From NCBI RefSeq assembly GCF_025340265.1, contig NZ_CP022707.1, forward strand, positions 2,170,501 through 2,234,500: a stretch of 64,000 nucleotides of DNA. Reading direction: 5' to 3'. Positions 1-9,159 of this stretch are shown here, one piece after another. How positions within the stretch are numbered: position 1 is the first letter of the stretch; every line of letters starts with the position of its first letter. Origin of the DNA: Novosphingobium sp. 9. GTDB lineage: Bacteria > Pseudomonadota > Alphaproteobacteria > Sphingomonadales > Sphingomonadaceae. A model generated the notes under the pieces. The model saw only the letters and a list, made by a program, of their open reading frames with translations, had not been told where the DNA came from and ran no database searches. The translations under genes were made by a program, and so were the position numbers.

Positions 1-206
1 GAAGGCCGGAACGCGGTGTCATCATGGTGTCCGTGCCTAAGTCCCAACCATTGAACAAGTGCTGAATATCGTCGCGCGGGATAAACGGGTGATCGTGTCG
101 GAAATCTTATGGCGACAACGGGGGCAGCGTGCCCGTTCTCCCGCCCGCTCCCCGCCATCCGCTCCCCGCTTGCCAGTGATACCCCCTCGCCTGTAAGGCG
201 CGCTCC

Positions 207-2003
207 ATGGCACAAGCACCGATCCTCAGCTGGGAAAACCTCGGCCTCGTCCAGGGCAATGGCTGGCTCTTTCAGGGCCTCGACATCAATATCGGCCCGC
301 GTGACCGGCTGGCACTGATCGGGCGCAACGGCGCCGGCAAGTCCACCCTGCTAAAACTGATCGCCGGTACGGTCGAAGGCGACAAGGGCACGCGCTCGGT
401 GCAGCCCGGCATCCGCGTCGTCACGCTGGAGCAGGACCCGTTCTTCACCGGCTACGACACGCTGCTCGATTTTGCGATCCACGGCGACAATCCGCCGCCC
501 CGGCACGAGGTGGAGGCCATCGCCGACCAGCTCGGCATCGACCTTTCGCGCGAGGCCAAGAGCGCCTCGGGCGGTGAGCGCCGCCGCGCCGCGCTGTGCC
601 GCGCGCTGGCCTCAGAGCCTGACCTGCTGTTGCTCGACGAGCCGACCAACCACCTCGATCTGGCCGCGATCGACTGGCTGGAAAGCTGGCTCCAGCGCTA
701 CAACGGCGCCTGCGTCGTCATCAGCCACGACCGTACCTTCCTCACCCGCCTGACCAATGCGACGCTGTGGCTCGACCGCGGCGCGCTGCGCCGCAAGGAC
801 ATCGGCTTCGGCGGCTACGAGGCGTGGGAAGAGGAAGTCTACGCCGAGGAAGCGCGCGCGGCGCAGAAGCTCGACGCCAAGCTCAAGATCGAGGCGCACT
901 GGCTGGAACGCGGCGTCACCGCGCGGCGCAAGCGCAACCAGGGCCGCCTTGCCAAGCTGTGGGAAATGCGCGCGCAGCGCGCCGCGATGGTCGGGCCGCA
1001 GGGCGCCGCCAAGCTGGCGGTGGTGGCCGACGATTCGAAGACCAAGTCGGTGATCGTCGCCGAGAAGGTGACGAAGGCCTTCGGGGCCGGAGACACCCAG
1101 CGCACTGTCATCAAGGACTTCTCGATCCGCATCCAGCGTGGCGACCGCATCGGCATCGTCGGCGCGAACGGATCGGGCAAGTCGACGCTGCTCAAGCTGT
1201 TCATGGGCGAACTGGAACCCGATTCGGGCACCATCACGCTCGCGAACTCGCTCGATGCCACGGTGATCGACCAGCAGCGCAGCCGCATGGCGCCTGAAAA
1301 GACCGTGCGCGAAGTGGTGGCCGAGGGCAGCGACTGGATCGACGTGCGCGGCGTGCGCAAGCACATCCACGGCTACCTCAAGGACTTCCTGTTCGAACCC
1401 TCGCTGGTCGAGGCCAAGGTCGGCACACTGTCGGGCGGCGAGCGCTCGCGCCTGCTGTTCGCCCGCGAATTCGCGCAGACCTCGAACCTCCTGGTGCTCG
1501 ACGAGCCGACCAACGATCTCGATCTCGAAACGCTCGACTTGCTTCAGGAAGTGATCGCGGACTACGACGGCACCGTGCTGATCGTCAGCCATGACCGCGA
1601 CTTCCTCGACCGCACGGTGAACATCACGCTGGGGCTGGACGGCTCGGGCTATGTCGACATGATCGTCGGCGGCTATGCCGACTGGGAGGCCAAGCGGCGC
1701 GAGCGGACCTCGGGCGCGGCGAAGAAGGCCAAGGCGGAAGGCGCCGCCCCTCCCCCGCCGATGCCGCCCAAGAAGGCCAAGCTCTCCTACAAGGACCAGC
1801 GCGACTACGATCTGCTTCCCAAGCGCATCGAGGAACTGGAAGCCGCCATCGCCCGTGACGAGGAGGCGATGTCCGATCCGGCGCTCTACACCCGCGACCC
1901 GAAGAAATTCGCCAGCCTGTCCGACACCATTGCCAAGGCCCGCGCCGACAAGGACGCCGCCGAAGAGCGCTGGCTGGAATTGGCGGAGCAGGTGGAGGGC
2001 TGA
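207..2003 (+). CDS. ABC-F family ATPase (Uup-like)
   Basis: A 598-residue soluble protein with two ABC nucleotide-binding domains and no membrane segment, the layout of ABC-F translation factors that act on the ribosome. The first domain has Walker A GRNGAGKST near residues 39-47, signature SGGE near 121 and Walker B LLLLDEPTNHLD near 140-151. The second has GANGSGKST near 318, LSGGE near 408 and LVLDEPTNDLD. A lysine/alanine/proline-rich linker leads to a charged C-terminal coiled coil (about 540-598), which favours Uup over EttA. The ATG follows a GC-rich leader; no close partner gene. It ends convergently with the TM2 gene. Subfamily within ABC-F is inferred. Confidence 0.9.
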   Translation: MAQAPILSWENLGLVQGNGWLFQGLDINIGPRDRLALIGRNGAGKSTLLKLIAGTVEGDKGTRSVQPGIRVVTLEQDPFFTGYDTLLDFAIHGDNPPPRHEVEAIADQLGIDLSREAKSASGGERRRAALCRALASEPDLLLLDEPTNHLDLAAIDWLESWLQRYNGACVVISHDRTFLTRLTNATLWLDRGALRRKDIGFGGYEAWEEEVYAEEARAAQKLDAKLKIEAHWLERGVTARRKRNQGRLAKLWEMRAQRAAMVGPQGAAKLAVVADDSKTKSVIVAEKVTKAFGAGDTQRTVIKDFSIRIQRGDRIGIVGANGSGKSTLLKLFMGELEPDSGTITLANSLDATVIDQQRSRMAPEKTVREVVAEGSDWIDVRGVRKHIHGYLKDFLFEPSLVEAKVGTLSGGERSRLLFAREFAQTSNLLVLDEPTNDLDLETLDLLQEVIADYDGTVLIVSHDRDFLDRTVNITLGLDGSGYVDMIVGGYADWEAKRRERTSGAAKKAKAEGAAPPPPMPPKKAKLSYKDQRDYDLLPKRIEELEAAIARDEEAMSDPALYTRDPKKFASLSDTIAKARADKDAAEERWLELAEQVEG

Positions 2004-2043
2004 GCAAGACGCTCAGCCCCTCCGTTACTGGTCAGTTGCCCGG

Positions 2044-2346
2044 TCAATCGAACGCGAAGTGATCGGCCAGGGCCATGTTCTTTTCCCGCGCGATGCCGGG
2101 AATGAGAAACAGGTCGATGATGATCCAGATTCCCAACGGAATCCACGCAATGAACAGCGTGACCCAGCCCAGCAGCCACAATCCCAGCTGCAAACCGCCG
2201 CCAAGCTTCGAGCCCAGATAGAACCGGTGCGCCCCGAAACCACCGAAGAAGATGCACAGCAAATACGCCACCCCCGGCGACTTTCTGTTGGCATCATACA
2301 TCATCTGCGCGCGGGCACTTGCCAGCACGGCTCTCTCATCACCCAT
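2044..2346 (-). CDS. TM2 domain membrane protein
   Basis: A protein of about 100 residues with two hydrophobic helices separated by a short turn. The segment GGFGAHRFYLG between AYLLCIFF and the next helix is the hallmark of the TM2 domain; a second helix runs through LGIWIIIDLFLIPG. The internal ATG at 2346 is preferred over that at 2373 because AAGGGGAAA lies just upstream of it. TM2 proteins are widespread small inner-membrane proteins of unknown role. Convergent with the ABC-F gene. Confidence 0.82.
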   Translation of the reverse strand: MGDERAVLASARAQMMYDANRKSPGVAYLLCIFFGGFGAHRFYLGSKLGGGLQLGLWLLGWVTLFIAWIPLGIWIIIDLFLIPGIAREKNMALADHFAFD

Positions 2347-2476
2347 GAGTTTCCCCTTGTTGTCTTTGAACACTATGCCACGCGCGCGTTAAAGCACCAT
2401 TTCCGTTACGATATTTTCACCGGCCCCGGCCGTAATCGCTGGCCTGCATTATCCGAATAGGTTAATCACGCGTATC

Positions 2477-3046
2477 ATGAAGAACCGTATCCGCGATATC
2501 CGTCAGCTCAAGAGCCTCACCCTTGCCGAGGTGGCTGCGGCCTGCTCGCCGCCCACCACGGCGCAGACCATCGGGCGGCTGGAGACGGGGATGCGCAATC
2601 TCTCGCTCGACTGGATGAACCGCATCGCCGCGGCGCTGGACGTGGAGCCGGAGATGCTGCTCGCCAGCGAGAGCGCGGCCTCCACACCGCGCATTGTCGC
2701 CGACCTGACCGCACGCGGCGCACAGGCGCTGGCCGCGCCGCGCGAGGCGATACTGCCTGGCACGCTTGTCGCCGATGCCGAGTGGCTGGTCGTCACCGTC
2801 ACCGAACCGCTCGACGATCATCGCCCCGGCGATCAGATCTGGCTGCGGCGCCTGTCGCCGGACATGGCGCCGCTCGGCCGCGAGGTGCTGGTGCCCCTGC
2901 CCGGCGAACGGTTCGCCTATGGTCGCCTCTTCGCGCGCGATGAAAACGGCATCGGCCTGCTTCCGCTCGGTCGCAGCGCCGTGCCGACCACCTTGACCGG
3001 CCCGACATGGATTGCCGTCGCCGAGATGCTGGTCAGGAAACTTTGA
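2477..3046 (+). CDS. XRE-type HTH regulator with S24-like C-terminal half
   Basis: A 189-residue protein. Residues 1-65 form a Cro/CI helix-turn-helix (LKSLTLAEVAAA, then QTIGRLETG and WMNRIAAALDV). The C-terminal half (about 85-185) has the beta-rich pattern of LexA/CI S24-like sensor domains (PGTLVADAEWLVVTV, then RPGDQIWLRR). I do not see a clear Ser-Lys dyad, so autocleavage is not claimed. It is followed after 24 bp by the glycosyltransferase gene on the same strand and may be co-transcribed. Confidence 0.8.
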   Translation: MKNRIRDIRQLKSLTLAEVAAACSPPTTAQTIGRLETGMRNLSLDWMNRIAAALDVEPEMLLASESAASTPRIVADLTARGAQALAAPREAILPGTLVADAEWLVVTVTEPLDDHRPGDQIWLRRLSPDMAPLGREVLVPLPGERFAYGRLFARDENGIGLLPLGRSAVPTTLTGPTWIAVAEMLVRKL

Positions 3047-3070
3047 CGCTTTCGGGGTATTGAACTGGCC

Positions 3071-4315
3071 ATGCGTGTCCTTTCCATCGCCACCCTGTTC
3101 CCCAACCCGGTTCGCCCCAGCTTCGGCATCTTCGTGGGCAACCAGATGCGCGCGGTCGTGGCGCGCGGCGATGTCGAACTGACGATGGTGAGCCCGATCG
3201 GCATACCGCCCTGGCCGCTGTCCCGGCAGGAGCCCTACGTGCGGCTGAAGGACATTCCCGAAACCAGCGATGCGGCGGGTCTCATGGTCCACTACCCCCA
3301 GTTCACGGTGATACCCAAGGTGGGCGGAGACAGTAATCCGGGCCGCATCGCCCGCTCCGTCCTGCCGCTCGCCCGCGCTCTCCATGCCGAGCGTCCGTTC
3401 GATCTGGTCGACGCGCAGTTCTTCTTCCCCGACGGGCCTGCCGCCGCCGTGGTCGCGCGCGAGCTTGGCGTACCGCTGACGATCAAGTCGCGCGGGGCGG
3501 ACATCCACTACTGGGGCCAGCGCCCCGCCGCGCTCAGGCAGATGCGCGAAGCGGCGAATCAGGCCGCCGGAATGCTGGCGGTCAGCGCCGCGCTGCGCGA
3601 GGACATGATCGCGCTGGGCATGCCCGAGGCCCGGATCGGCATCCACTACACCGGCCTTGACCGCGAGCGCTTTCGCCCGATCGAGCGCGGCGCCGCCCGC
3701 GCGCTGGTTTCGGCCATGCCGCACCTCGGCATCTGGTCACAGGGACCGCTGCTGGTGACGCCGGGCGCGCTGATCCCCCGCAAGGGGCAGGCGCTGGTGA
3801 TCGAAGCACTCACCCGCCTGCCCGAAGCGCGCCTTGCGCTCGCAGGCGCGGGCGAGGACGAGGCTCGCCTGCGCGCCTTCGCCGGAAAGCTGGGCGTCGA
3901 GGACCGCGTGCATTTCCTCGGCATCGTCAACCACGACGATCTGCCGCATGTCCTGTGCGCCGCCGATGCGCTGGTGCTGCCGTCCGCCAGCGAGGGCCTT
4001 GCCAATGCTTGGATCGAGGGCCTTGCCTGCGGCACCCCCATCGTCATCCCCGATGTCGGCGGCGCGCGCGAGGTGGTGAAGGACAAGAGCGCCGGGCGCC
4101 TTGTCGCGCGCACCAGCGAGGCGATTGCCGGTGCCGTCGCCGACATTCTCGCCGATCCCCCCACACAGGCCGACGTCGCCGAGAACGCGACGCGCTTCAG
4201 TTGGGGCACCAACGCCGATAATATCGTGCACTTCTGGCACGATGTCGCCGAAGGCCGATTTATCGGCGGCGCGGCAGCAGTGGGGCCTGATGTGGAGGCG
4301 GTGGCGATCGCCTAG
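3071..4315 (+). CDS. glycosyltransferase family 4-type protein
   Basis: A 414-residue GT-B fold glycosyltransferase. The N-terminal domain starts RVLSIATLFPNPVRPSFGIF; the C-terminal donor-binding domain shows GALIPRKGQALVIEAL, LAGAGEDEARLR, VHFLGIVNHDDLP and the E-x7-E type motif PSASEGLANAWIEGLACGTP, all typical of GT4 enzymes acting on envelope or exopolysaccharides. No other polysaccharide genes sit beside it, so the acceptor cannot be named. Likely in an operon with the XRE regulator. Confidence 0.88.
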   Translation: MRVLSIATLFPNPVRPSFGIFVGNQMRAVVARGDVELTMVSPIGIPPWPLSRQEPYVRLKDIPETSDAAGLMVHYPQFTVIPKVGGDSNPGRIARSVLPLARALHAERPFDLVDAQFFFPDGPAAAVVARELGVPLTIKSRGADIHYWGQRPAALRQMREAANQAAGMLAVSAALREDMIALGMPEARIGIHYTGLDRERFRPIERGAARALVSAMPHLGIWSQGPLLVTPGALIPRKGQALVIEALTRLPEARLALAGAGEDEARLRAFAGKLGVEDRVHFLGIVNHDDLPHVLCAADALVLPSASEGLANAWIEGLACGTPIVIPDVGGAREVVKDKSAGRLVARTSEAIAGAVADILADPPTQADVAENATRFSWGTNADNIVHFWHDVAEGRFIGGAAAVGPDVEAVAIA

Positions 4316-4334
4316 CCGTCTCCACTCTTCCAAC

Positions 4335-4412
4335 CGTCATCCCAGCGCAGGCTGGGATCGCTCTCGATGTCGCGCCCATTGCACAACGATCCCAGCCTGC
4401 GCTGGGATGACG
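4335..4412. repeat. 26-bp perfect inverted repeat (REP-like)
   Basis: Arms 4335-4360 and 4387-4412 are exact reverse complements (CGTCATCCCAGCGCAGGCTG onward) separated by 26 bp. It lies between two convergent genes, the usual site for dispersed palindromic repeats and for transcript 3'-end protection. No T tract follows, so it is not called a terminator. Confidence 0.75.
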
Positions 4413-4507
4413 CTCGGGGAGGATGGCGCCTTTCCGCCCCCGTCATTCCACCACCACTTCCACTCAGCCTGAGCGGGCGGGTGCATGGGGCGGCAAACCG
4501 CACCACG

Positions 4508-4545
4508 AAAAAGGCCGCCCCGGTTATCCGGAGCGGCCCTTTTTC
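4508..4545. terminator. bidirectional rho-independent terminator
   Basis: AAAAAGGCCGCCCCGG and CCGGAGCGGCCCTTTTT form a GC-rich hairpin with A and T tracts on the two sides. It sits just beyond the stop of secF and can also stop transcripts coming from the glycosyltransferase side. Confidence 0.8.
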
Positions 4546-4566
4546 TGTCCCTTCGAGCGTCAGCCC

Positions 4567-5553
4567 TTACGGCTTGGCGCTACGCTCACGCGCAAGACGC
4601 TCCTGACGATCCATCTCGCTTTCGGTCTTCACGAAGCTGTCCGAACGCACACCCAGCCAGATCAGGATCGGCGCGGCCATGTAGATCGAGCTGTACGTAC
4701 CCACGAAGATGCCCAGCACGATCGCGGCGGTAAGGCCGAACAGGCTTTCCGGGCCGAAGAACAGCAACGGGATCAGCGCGACCAGCAGCGTGGCGGAGGT
4801 CATCACCGTGCGCGCGAGCGTCTCGTTCACCGACATGTCCAGCAGCTCGGGCAGCGGCATGCGGCGATACTTCTTCAGATCTTCGCGGATACGGTCGTAG
4901 ACGACGATGGTATCGTTCAGCGAGTAACCGACGATGGCCAGGATCGCCGCGACGATCTGCAGGTCGAACTGCATCCCGAACAGCGAGAACATGCCCAGCG
5001 TCAGCGACACGTCGTGGAACAGCGCGAAGAGCGCGCCCACGCCGAACTGCCACTCGAAACGGACCCAGATGTAGATCGAGATCGCGAGCATCGCCGCCAG
5101 CAGCGAGTAGATCGCCATAGTGCGGAATTCGCCCGATACCTTGCCCGACACCGCCGAAACGCCGTCGATGCGCACTTGCGGGTGCTCCTGACGGATGGTG
5201 TCGGTGATGCGCTTGGCGATGGCGTCGGCAGCACCGGGATTGCCCTCGGCACTGGCGGGCAGGCGCACGCGGATCGAGACCTGATTGTCGGCACCGTAGC
5301 CCTGGATCACCGGATCGGTGAAGCCCAGCTTGTCGAGCTGCTCGCGCAGCTGCGCCGTGGGAGCCTGCGCCTCGCCGACGAAGGTGGCCTGGATTTCCTG
5401 ACCACCGGCGAAGTCGACACCATAGTTGAAGCCCTTGGTGAGAATCAGCGCCCAGCTTGCGCAGATCAGCACGATACTGATCGCGTAGAACGGCACGCGC
5501 CACCGCAGGAAGCGGATGTTGGTATTCTCGGGGACGAGTTTGAGAAGTCGCAT
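4567..5553 (-). CDS. secF: protein translocase subunit SecF
   Basis: A 328-residue inner-membrane protein that works with SecD to use the proton gradient to pull exported proteins through SecYEG. It has the N-terminal helix followed by NYGVDFAGGQEIQ (SecF signature GIDFxGG), a periplasmic domain, then the conserved membrane block SLNDTIVVYDRIRE and VMTSATLLVALIPLLFFG. Length matches the family. It lies 9 bp downstream of secD on the same strand and ends at a strong terminator. Confidence 0.96.
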   Translation of the reverse strand: MRLLKLVPENTNIRFLRWRVPFYAISIVLICASWALILTKGFNYGVDFAGGQEIQATFVGEAQAPTAQLREQLDKLGFTDPVIQGYGADNQVSIRVRLPASAEGNPGAADAIAKRITDTIRQEHPQVRIDGVSAVSGKVSGEFRTMAIYSLLAAMLAISIYIWVRFEWQFGVGALFALFHDVSLTLGMFSLFGMQFDLQIVAAILAIVGYSLNDTIVVYDRIREDLKKYRRMPLPELLDMSVNETLARTVMTSATLLVALIPLLFFGPESLFGLTAAIVLGIFVGTYSSIYMAAPILIWLGVRSDSFVKTESEMDRQERLARERSAKP

Positions 5554-5562
5554 GGCGGTCCC

Positions 5563-7178
5563 TTACACGTTCAGTTCGGTCGGGCGCGACTTGCGCAGCC
5601 AGTCGGCGACCCACATGCGGGTCAGGGTCACGCCGGTGAACACCGAGGTGAACAGACCGATGATGAGAACCACCGCGAAACCGCGCACCGGCCCCGACCC
5701 GAAGGCGAAGAGCAGGATACCGGCGATCGCGTTGGTGACGTTGGCGTCGTAGATCGCGCGGCTGGCTTCCTTGTAGCCGGTTTCCACGGCAGCCACGACA
5801 CGGCGACCCTTCTTGCGCTCCTCGCGCATGCGCTCGTAGATCAGCACGTTGGCGTCCACCGCCGCACCGATGGTCAGCACGAAACCTGCGATACCCGGCA
5901 GGGTCAGCGTGGTGCCCATCATGGCCATCACGCCCAGGATCATCAGCAGGTTCAGGATCAGCGCGCAGGTGGCATAGATACCGAAGCGGCCATAGCTGGC
6001 GATCATCAGCAGCACGACCAGCAGCGAGCCGATACCCATGGCGACGAGGCCGCGATGGATCGAATCGTTGCCCAGTTCCGCGCGCACGGTGCGCTCCTCG
6101 ACGACCGTGAGGTCAACCGGCAGAGCGCCCGAACGCAGCGCGACGGCCAACTGGGTCGCCGACTGCACGGTGAACTGGCCCTGGATGATGGCGCTGCCGC
6201 CCAGAATCGGGGTGTTGATCGAAGGCGCCGAAAGCACCTTGCCATCGAGGATGATGGCGAAGCGCTTGCCGACATTGGCACTGGTGAGTGCGGCGAACTT
6301 CTCGCCACCCTGCTGGTTGAAGGTGATCGAGACGACCGCCTGATTGCCGCCCTGTTGGTCGAACTCCTGCTTGGCGTTCGTCAGCTGATCGCCCTTGATG
6401 CCGCCCAGACGCTGGACCGCGATCGAGGCGACCTTGCCGTCCGGCCCCGGAGTCGCCGCTGCGTAAGGCACGATCTCGTCACCCGGAGGGGCAATGCCCT
6501 GCGCGACATCGCTGGGGGCCGCGTTCTCGTCGACCATCTTGAATTCGAGCTTGGCGGTCTGGCCCAGCAGCGCCTTCAGCTCGGTCGGGTCCTTGAGGCC
6601 GGGAACCTGCACGACGATGCGGTTGCTGCCCTGACGGATGATCGTGGGCTCGCGGGTGCCCAGCGCGTCGATACGCTTGCGCACGACGGTGATCGCCGAA
6701 TCCATCGCATTCGAGACAGCCTCGTCGAGACCGGCCTTCGTCTGCGTCAGTACGAAGCGGCTCGAATCCTGCACCTGGATGTTCCAGTCGCGCTGGCCGG
6801 TGAGGCCCGCCCCGTGGTCAACGGCAGAATTGCCTCACGGGCGGCATCGACCTGTCCGGGGTTCTTCAGCATGAAGCTGAGCGTGCCGTTCTGGGCCGAG
6901 ATGTCGCCGATGGCGATCGGCGTGGTTGCAGCCTTCAGGCGCGAACGCACATCCTCTTCCATGTTCTCAAGCCGCTGGCGGGCGACCTGATCGGGGTTGG
7001 CTTCCAGCAGCAGCTGGCTGCCGCCGGCAAGGTCAAGACCCAGCGCGACCTTCGGGTTGGGCAGGAACGAGGGCCAGGCGGCCCCCGTCACCGATACGAG
7101 CGAAGGCACGGCAGCGGCGGCGAAGACCAAAGTCAGCGCCCAGTACCAGAGCTTCTTCCAGGTGGGAAATTCAAGCAT
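5563..7178 (-). CDS. secD: protein translocase subunit SecD, apparent frameshift
   Basis: Two overlapping frames together encode a complete SecD of about 538 residues. The first (from ATG at 7178) has the N-terminal helix and KVALGLDLAGGSQLLLE; the second carries the periplasmic P1 domain and the membrane block with GIAGFVLTIGAAVDANVLIYERMRE-type sequence. The frame breaks at the run CCCC at 6810-6813 (GGGG on the coding strand). Adding one G there gives TTGAGLTGQRDWNIQVQD and joins the halves perfectly. SecD is highly conserved and important for growth, so a base-calling loss is likelier than a null mutation. Second gene of yajC-secD-secF. Confidence 0.93.
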
Positions 7179-7239
7179 AGCCTATGGCTTTTCTCCGAAG
7201 GACGGGCCCCATCGCAGGGCACCGTCCGCTGGCCGCATG

Positions 7240-7566
7240 TCAGTCGTTGGCGGGCTTCACGCCCATCACTTCGACGATGGTGCTCTTGACCACCTTGACG
7301 CGAACGTTGGCCGCGATTTCAACCTCGGCGTAAGTCTCGTCGACCTTGATCACCTTGCCGACAAGGCCGCCACCGGTGACGACCTCGTTGCCGCGCGTGA
7401 TCGATGCCAGCTTCGCCTTGTGCTCCTTCTGCTGCTTCATCTGCGGACGGATGATCAGGAACCACATGATGACAGCCATCGCCGCGAACGGCAGATACTG
7501 GATCCAGGCGGGAGGACCACCGGCAGCACCGGCGGCGGCGAGCGTCGAAAGGATCGAGCTGTGCAT
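7240..7566 (-). CDS. yajC: preprotein translocase subunit YajC
   Basis: A 108-residue single-helix membrane protein that binds SecDF. The helix (QYLPFAAMAVIMWFLIIRP, about 23-41) is followed by the family motif MKQQKEHKAKLASITRGNEV and a small beta domain. The frame is open for a further 270 bp upstream, but the ATG at 7566 gives the family's usual length and N-terminus; the extra sequence has no likeness to YajC. First gene of the Sec operon. Confidence 0.95.
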   Translation of the reverse strand: MHSSILSTLAAAGAAGGPPAWIQYLPFAAMAVIMWFLIIRPQMKQQKEHKAKLASITRGNEVVTGGGLVGKVIKVDETYAEVEIAANVRVKVVKSTIVEVMGVKPAND

Positions 7567-7885
7567 GGGACGCGAAAAGCCTTCGTTGTCACGGGCCTGA
7601 GCGGACGGGAACAAACGGCTGCGCGAATCCGGCGCGCGTCCTGAAACCGCCTCCCGCACTCGCACCCGCATCCCCCGCACAGGTCGCGCGGTAAAATGGA
7701 TAGCGGCGGCGGTTAGCAACAAAGCGCTGCAACTGCAACGCGCCAGCGCGGTTTTCCGCGCCGGAAAGCCTCCCTTCCCCGCTTCCCGACAGGTAGGCAC
7801 GGGACCATCCGGTTCAAGATGACGACAAATTCCTTTCAAACCCGCTTGCGCTCTTCAAATCACCTGCCTATAGGCCGCGCTCCGG
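7567..7885. other. intergenic region upstream of yajC and tRNA-Pro
   Basis: About 320 bp with no supported gene. It must hold the divergent promoters of the Sec operon and of tRNA-Pro; I do not identify -35/-10 boxes with confidence. Confidence 0.5.
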
Positions 7886-7962
7886 TCGGACGTAGCGCAG
7901 CCTGGTAGCGCATCACACTGGGGGTGTGGGGGTCGGAGGTTCGAATCCTCTCGTCCCGACCA
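7886..7962 (+). tRNA. tRNA-Pro(GGG), acceptor stem lacks one G
   Basis: The D arm (GCGCAGCCTGGTAGCGC), anticodon loop CTGGGGG with anticodon GGG at 7920-7922, T arm (GGAGGTTCGAATCCTC) and encoded CCA are all present. The 3' acceptor strand CGTCCCG calls for a 5' strand CGGGACG, but the sequence reads CGGACG. The flanking GGTC/GACC pairing seen here and at the second tRNA-Pro shows that one G is missing rather than that the stem is shifted. Probably a base-calling loss in a G run. Confidence 0.88.
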
Positions 7963-7990
7963 ATTCTCTCTCGCTTGGCGAGACAGACGA

Positions 7991-8017
7991 AAAGCCGCTC
8001 TTCGGGGCGGCTTTTTT
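7991..8017 (+). terminator. rho-independent terminator after tRNA-Pro
   Basis: AAAAGCCGC, loop TCTTCGGG, GCGGCTTTTTT: a stable hairpin followed by six T residues, 29 bp after the tRNA CCA end. Confidence 0.85.
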
Positions 8018-8101
8018 CGTTGGGCTTTCCCTGAAGCATTTTCCTACACGAACCGATATGGTTATCTCCTTGCACTCCCCTGCTGCATGGAGTGCCCCGC
8101 G

Positions 8102-8515
8102 ATGGCCCTGTTCGACACCCTTCTTACCCCGCTGACCAGCATCATCGACAAGGTGATTCCCGATCCCGAAGCGCGGGACCGGGCCAAGCTGGAACTGCTG
8201 CAGATGCAGGGCTCGCAGGAAGTGAAAGTGATGGAAGCCTCGCTTTCCGCCATCGTTGCTGAGGCCAATGCGAACGATCCCTGGACCAGCCGCGCGCGGC
8301 CCAGCTTTCTTTATGTCATGTACGTCATGATCCTCTGGGCCTTGCCGATGGGCGTGATCGGCGCGTTCAGCCCGAACACCGCGGCTGCGATCGGACGCGG
8401 CATGACAAGCTATCTCCAAGGGCTTCCCGAGGCACTCTACACGCTTTTTGGCACCGGCTATCTCGGCTACTCCGCCATTCGCCAGTGGGGCAAGGCCAAG
8501 GGGTTGGAGCGTTGA
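8102..8515 (+). CDS. 3-TM holin family protein
   Basis: A 137-residue protein resembling the three-transmembrane holin family linked to gene-transfer-agent release. It has an amphipathic N-terminal region (PLTSIIDKVIPDPEARDRAK), the motif DPWTSRARPSFLYVMYVMILW leading into helix one, and further hydrophobic segments at VIGAFSP and TLFGTGYLGYSAIRQWGKA. The ATG at 8102 (ALFDTLL) is favoured over 8087. No other phage genes are beside it, so it is probably a lone core-genome copy. Confidence 0.75.
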   Translation: MALFDTLLTPLTSIIDKVIPDPEARDRAKLELLQMQGSQEVKVMEASLSAIVAEANANDPWTSRARPSFLYVMYVMILWALPMGVIGAFSPNTAAAIGRGMTSYLQGLPEALYTLFGTGYLGYSAIRQWGKAKGLER

Positions 8516-8646
8516 TGCAGACCTTCCGCCCCCATGGCACGGGCGACTGAAACGCCCCGCCCTGCCCTTGCCCTGATCCGCTAACCGATCGCTAACATCT
8601 GCGGAATATTGTGCGAGACCGTTGTGATGGGTTCTTGTCCGTACCC

Positions 8647-9063
8647 ATGGGAGATCACGCCTTGTCCATTCCGGTCTCGCGCCCCCTCGCTGCCTGTGCC
8701 CTGTTCGTCTGCGTTGCCGGCGTTCTGTTCGCCGTCGCCTGGAAGCCGGCGCCGCCGACGCCTGCGACGGCGCCTTCCGCTGCCACCGACGAAATGCCTG
8801 CTCCGCAGATGGCCCAGAGCCAGCCCATCGCTCCTGCCCCGCAAAAGACACAAGGCGGGTCGGATCTATCCGCTTTCTACGCAGGCGCCTCAGATGGTGG
8901 CGCCGACAGCGGCAATGCCGGCCCCGACGTTCCCGCGCCGTCAGACAGCGGACCGGCGCCGATCATCGCCCCGCCGCGCGTCACCATCGTCCAGCAGCAA
9001 GCGGACCCCAGCCAGCCAGCCAGACGCCCCATCGGCCCTGCCTCCACCCAACCTATTGAATAG
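8647..9063 (+). CDS. proline/alanine-rich membrane-anchored hypothetical protein
   Basis: About 138 residues from the ATG at 8647 (the frame is open from 8611). One N-terminal hydrophobic helix (PLAACALFVCVAGVLFAVAW) precedes a low-complexity Pro/Ala/Gln-rich tail with no globular domain that I recognise. The layout suggests a single-pass inner-membrane protein with a periplasmic disordered tail. Codon use matches neighbours. Function unknown; it ends 97 bp before aroQ. Confidence 0.5.
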   Translation: MGDHALSIPVSRPLAACALFVCVAGVLFAVAWKPAPPTPATAPSAATDEMPAPQMAQSQPIAPAPQKTQGGSDLSAFYAGASDGGADSGNAGPDVPAPSDSGPAPIIAPPRVTIVQQQADPSQPARRPIGPASTQPIE

Positions 9064-9159
9064 CCATCATCAGGCAGCGCGCACTTGCAGGCGCGCGACC
9101 GCCTGCCTATGCCTCGCCCCGACGCTGCCCCCAGGGCAGCACTATCTACGGAGCGCAGC

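Noticed and set aside
612..1592. Minus-strand frame opposite the ABC-F gene
   Set aside because: Antisense shadow over the ATP-binding motifs of the real gene.
1998..2018. Hairpin GGCTGAGC/GCTCAGCC at the end of the ABC-F gene as a terminator
   Set aside because: Stem overlaps the stop codon and no T tract follows.
2462..3724. Long minus-strand frame opposite the XRE regulator and glycosyltransferase
   Set aside because: Antisense shadow; the plus-strand genes have clear domain motifs.
4423..6990. Long open frame on the plus strand (855 codons) opposite secF-secD
   Set aside because: Antisense shadow of GC-rich secD/secF codons; highly charged low-complexity translation (many H, R, D, Q) with no family.
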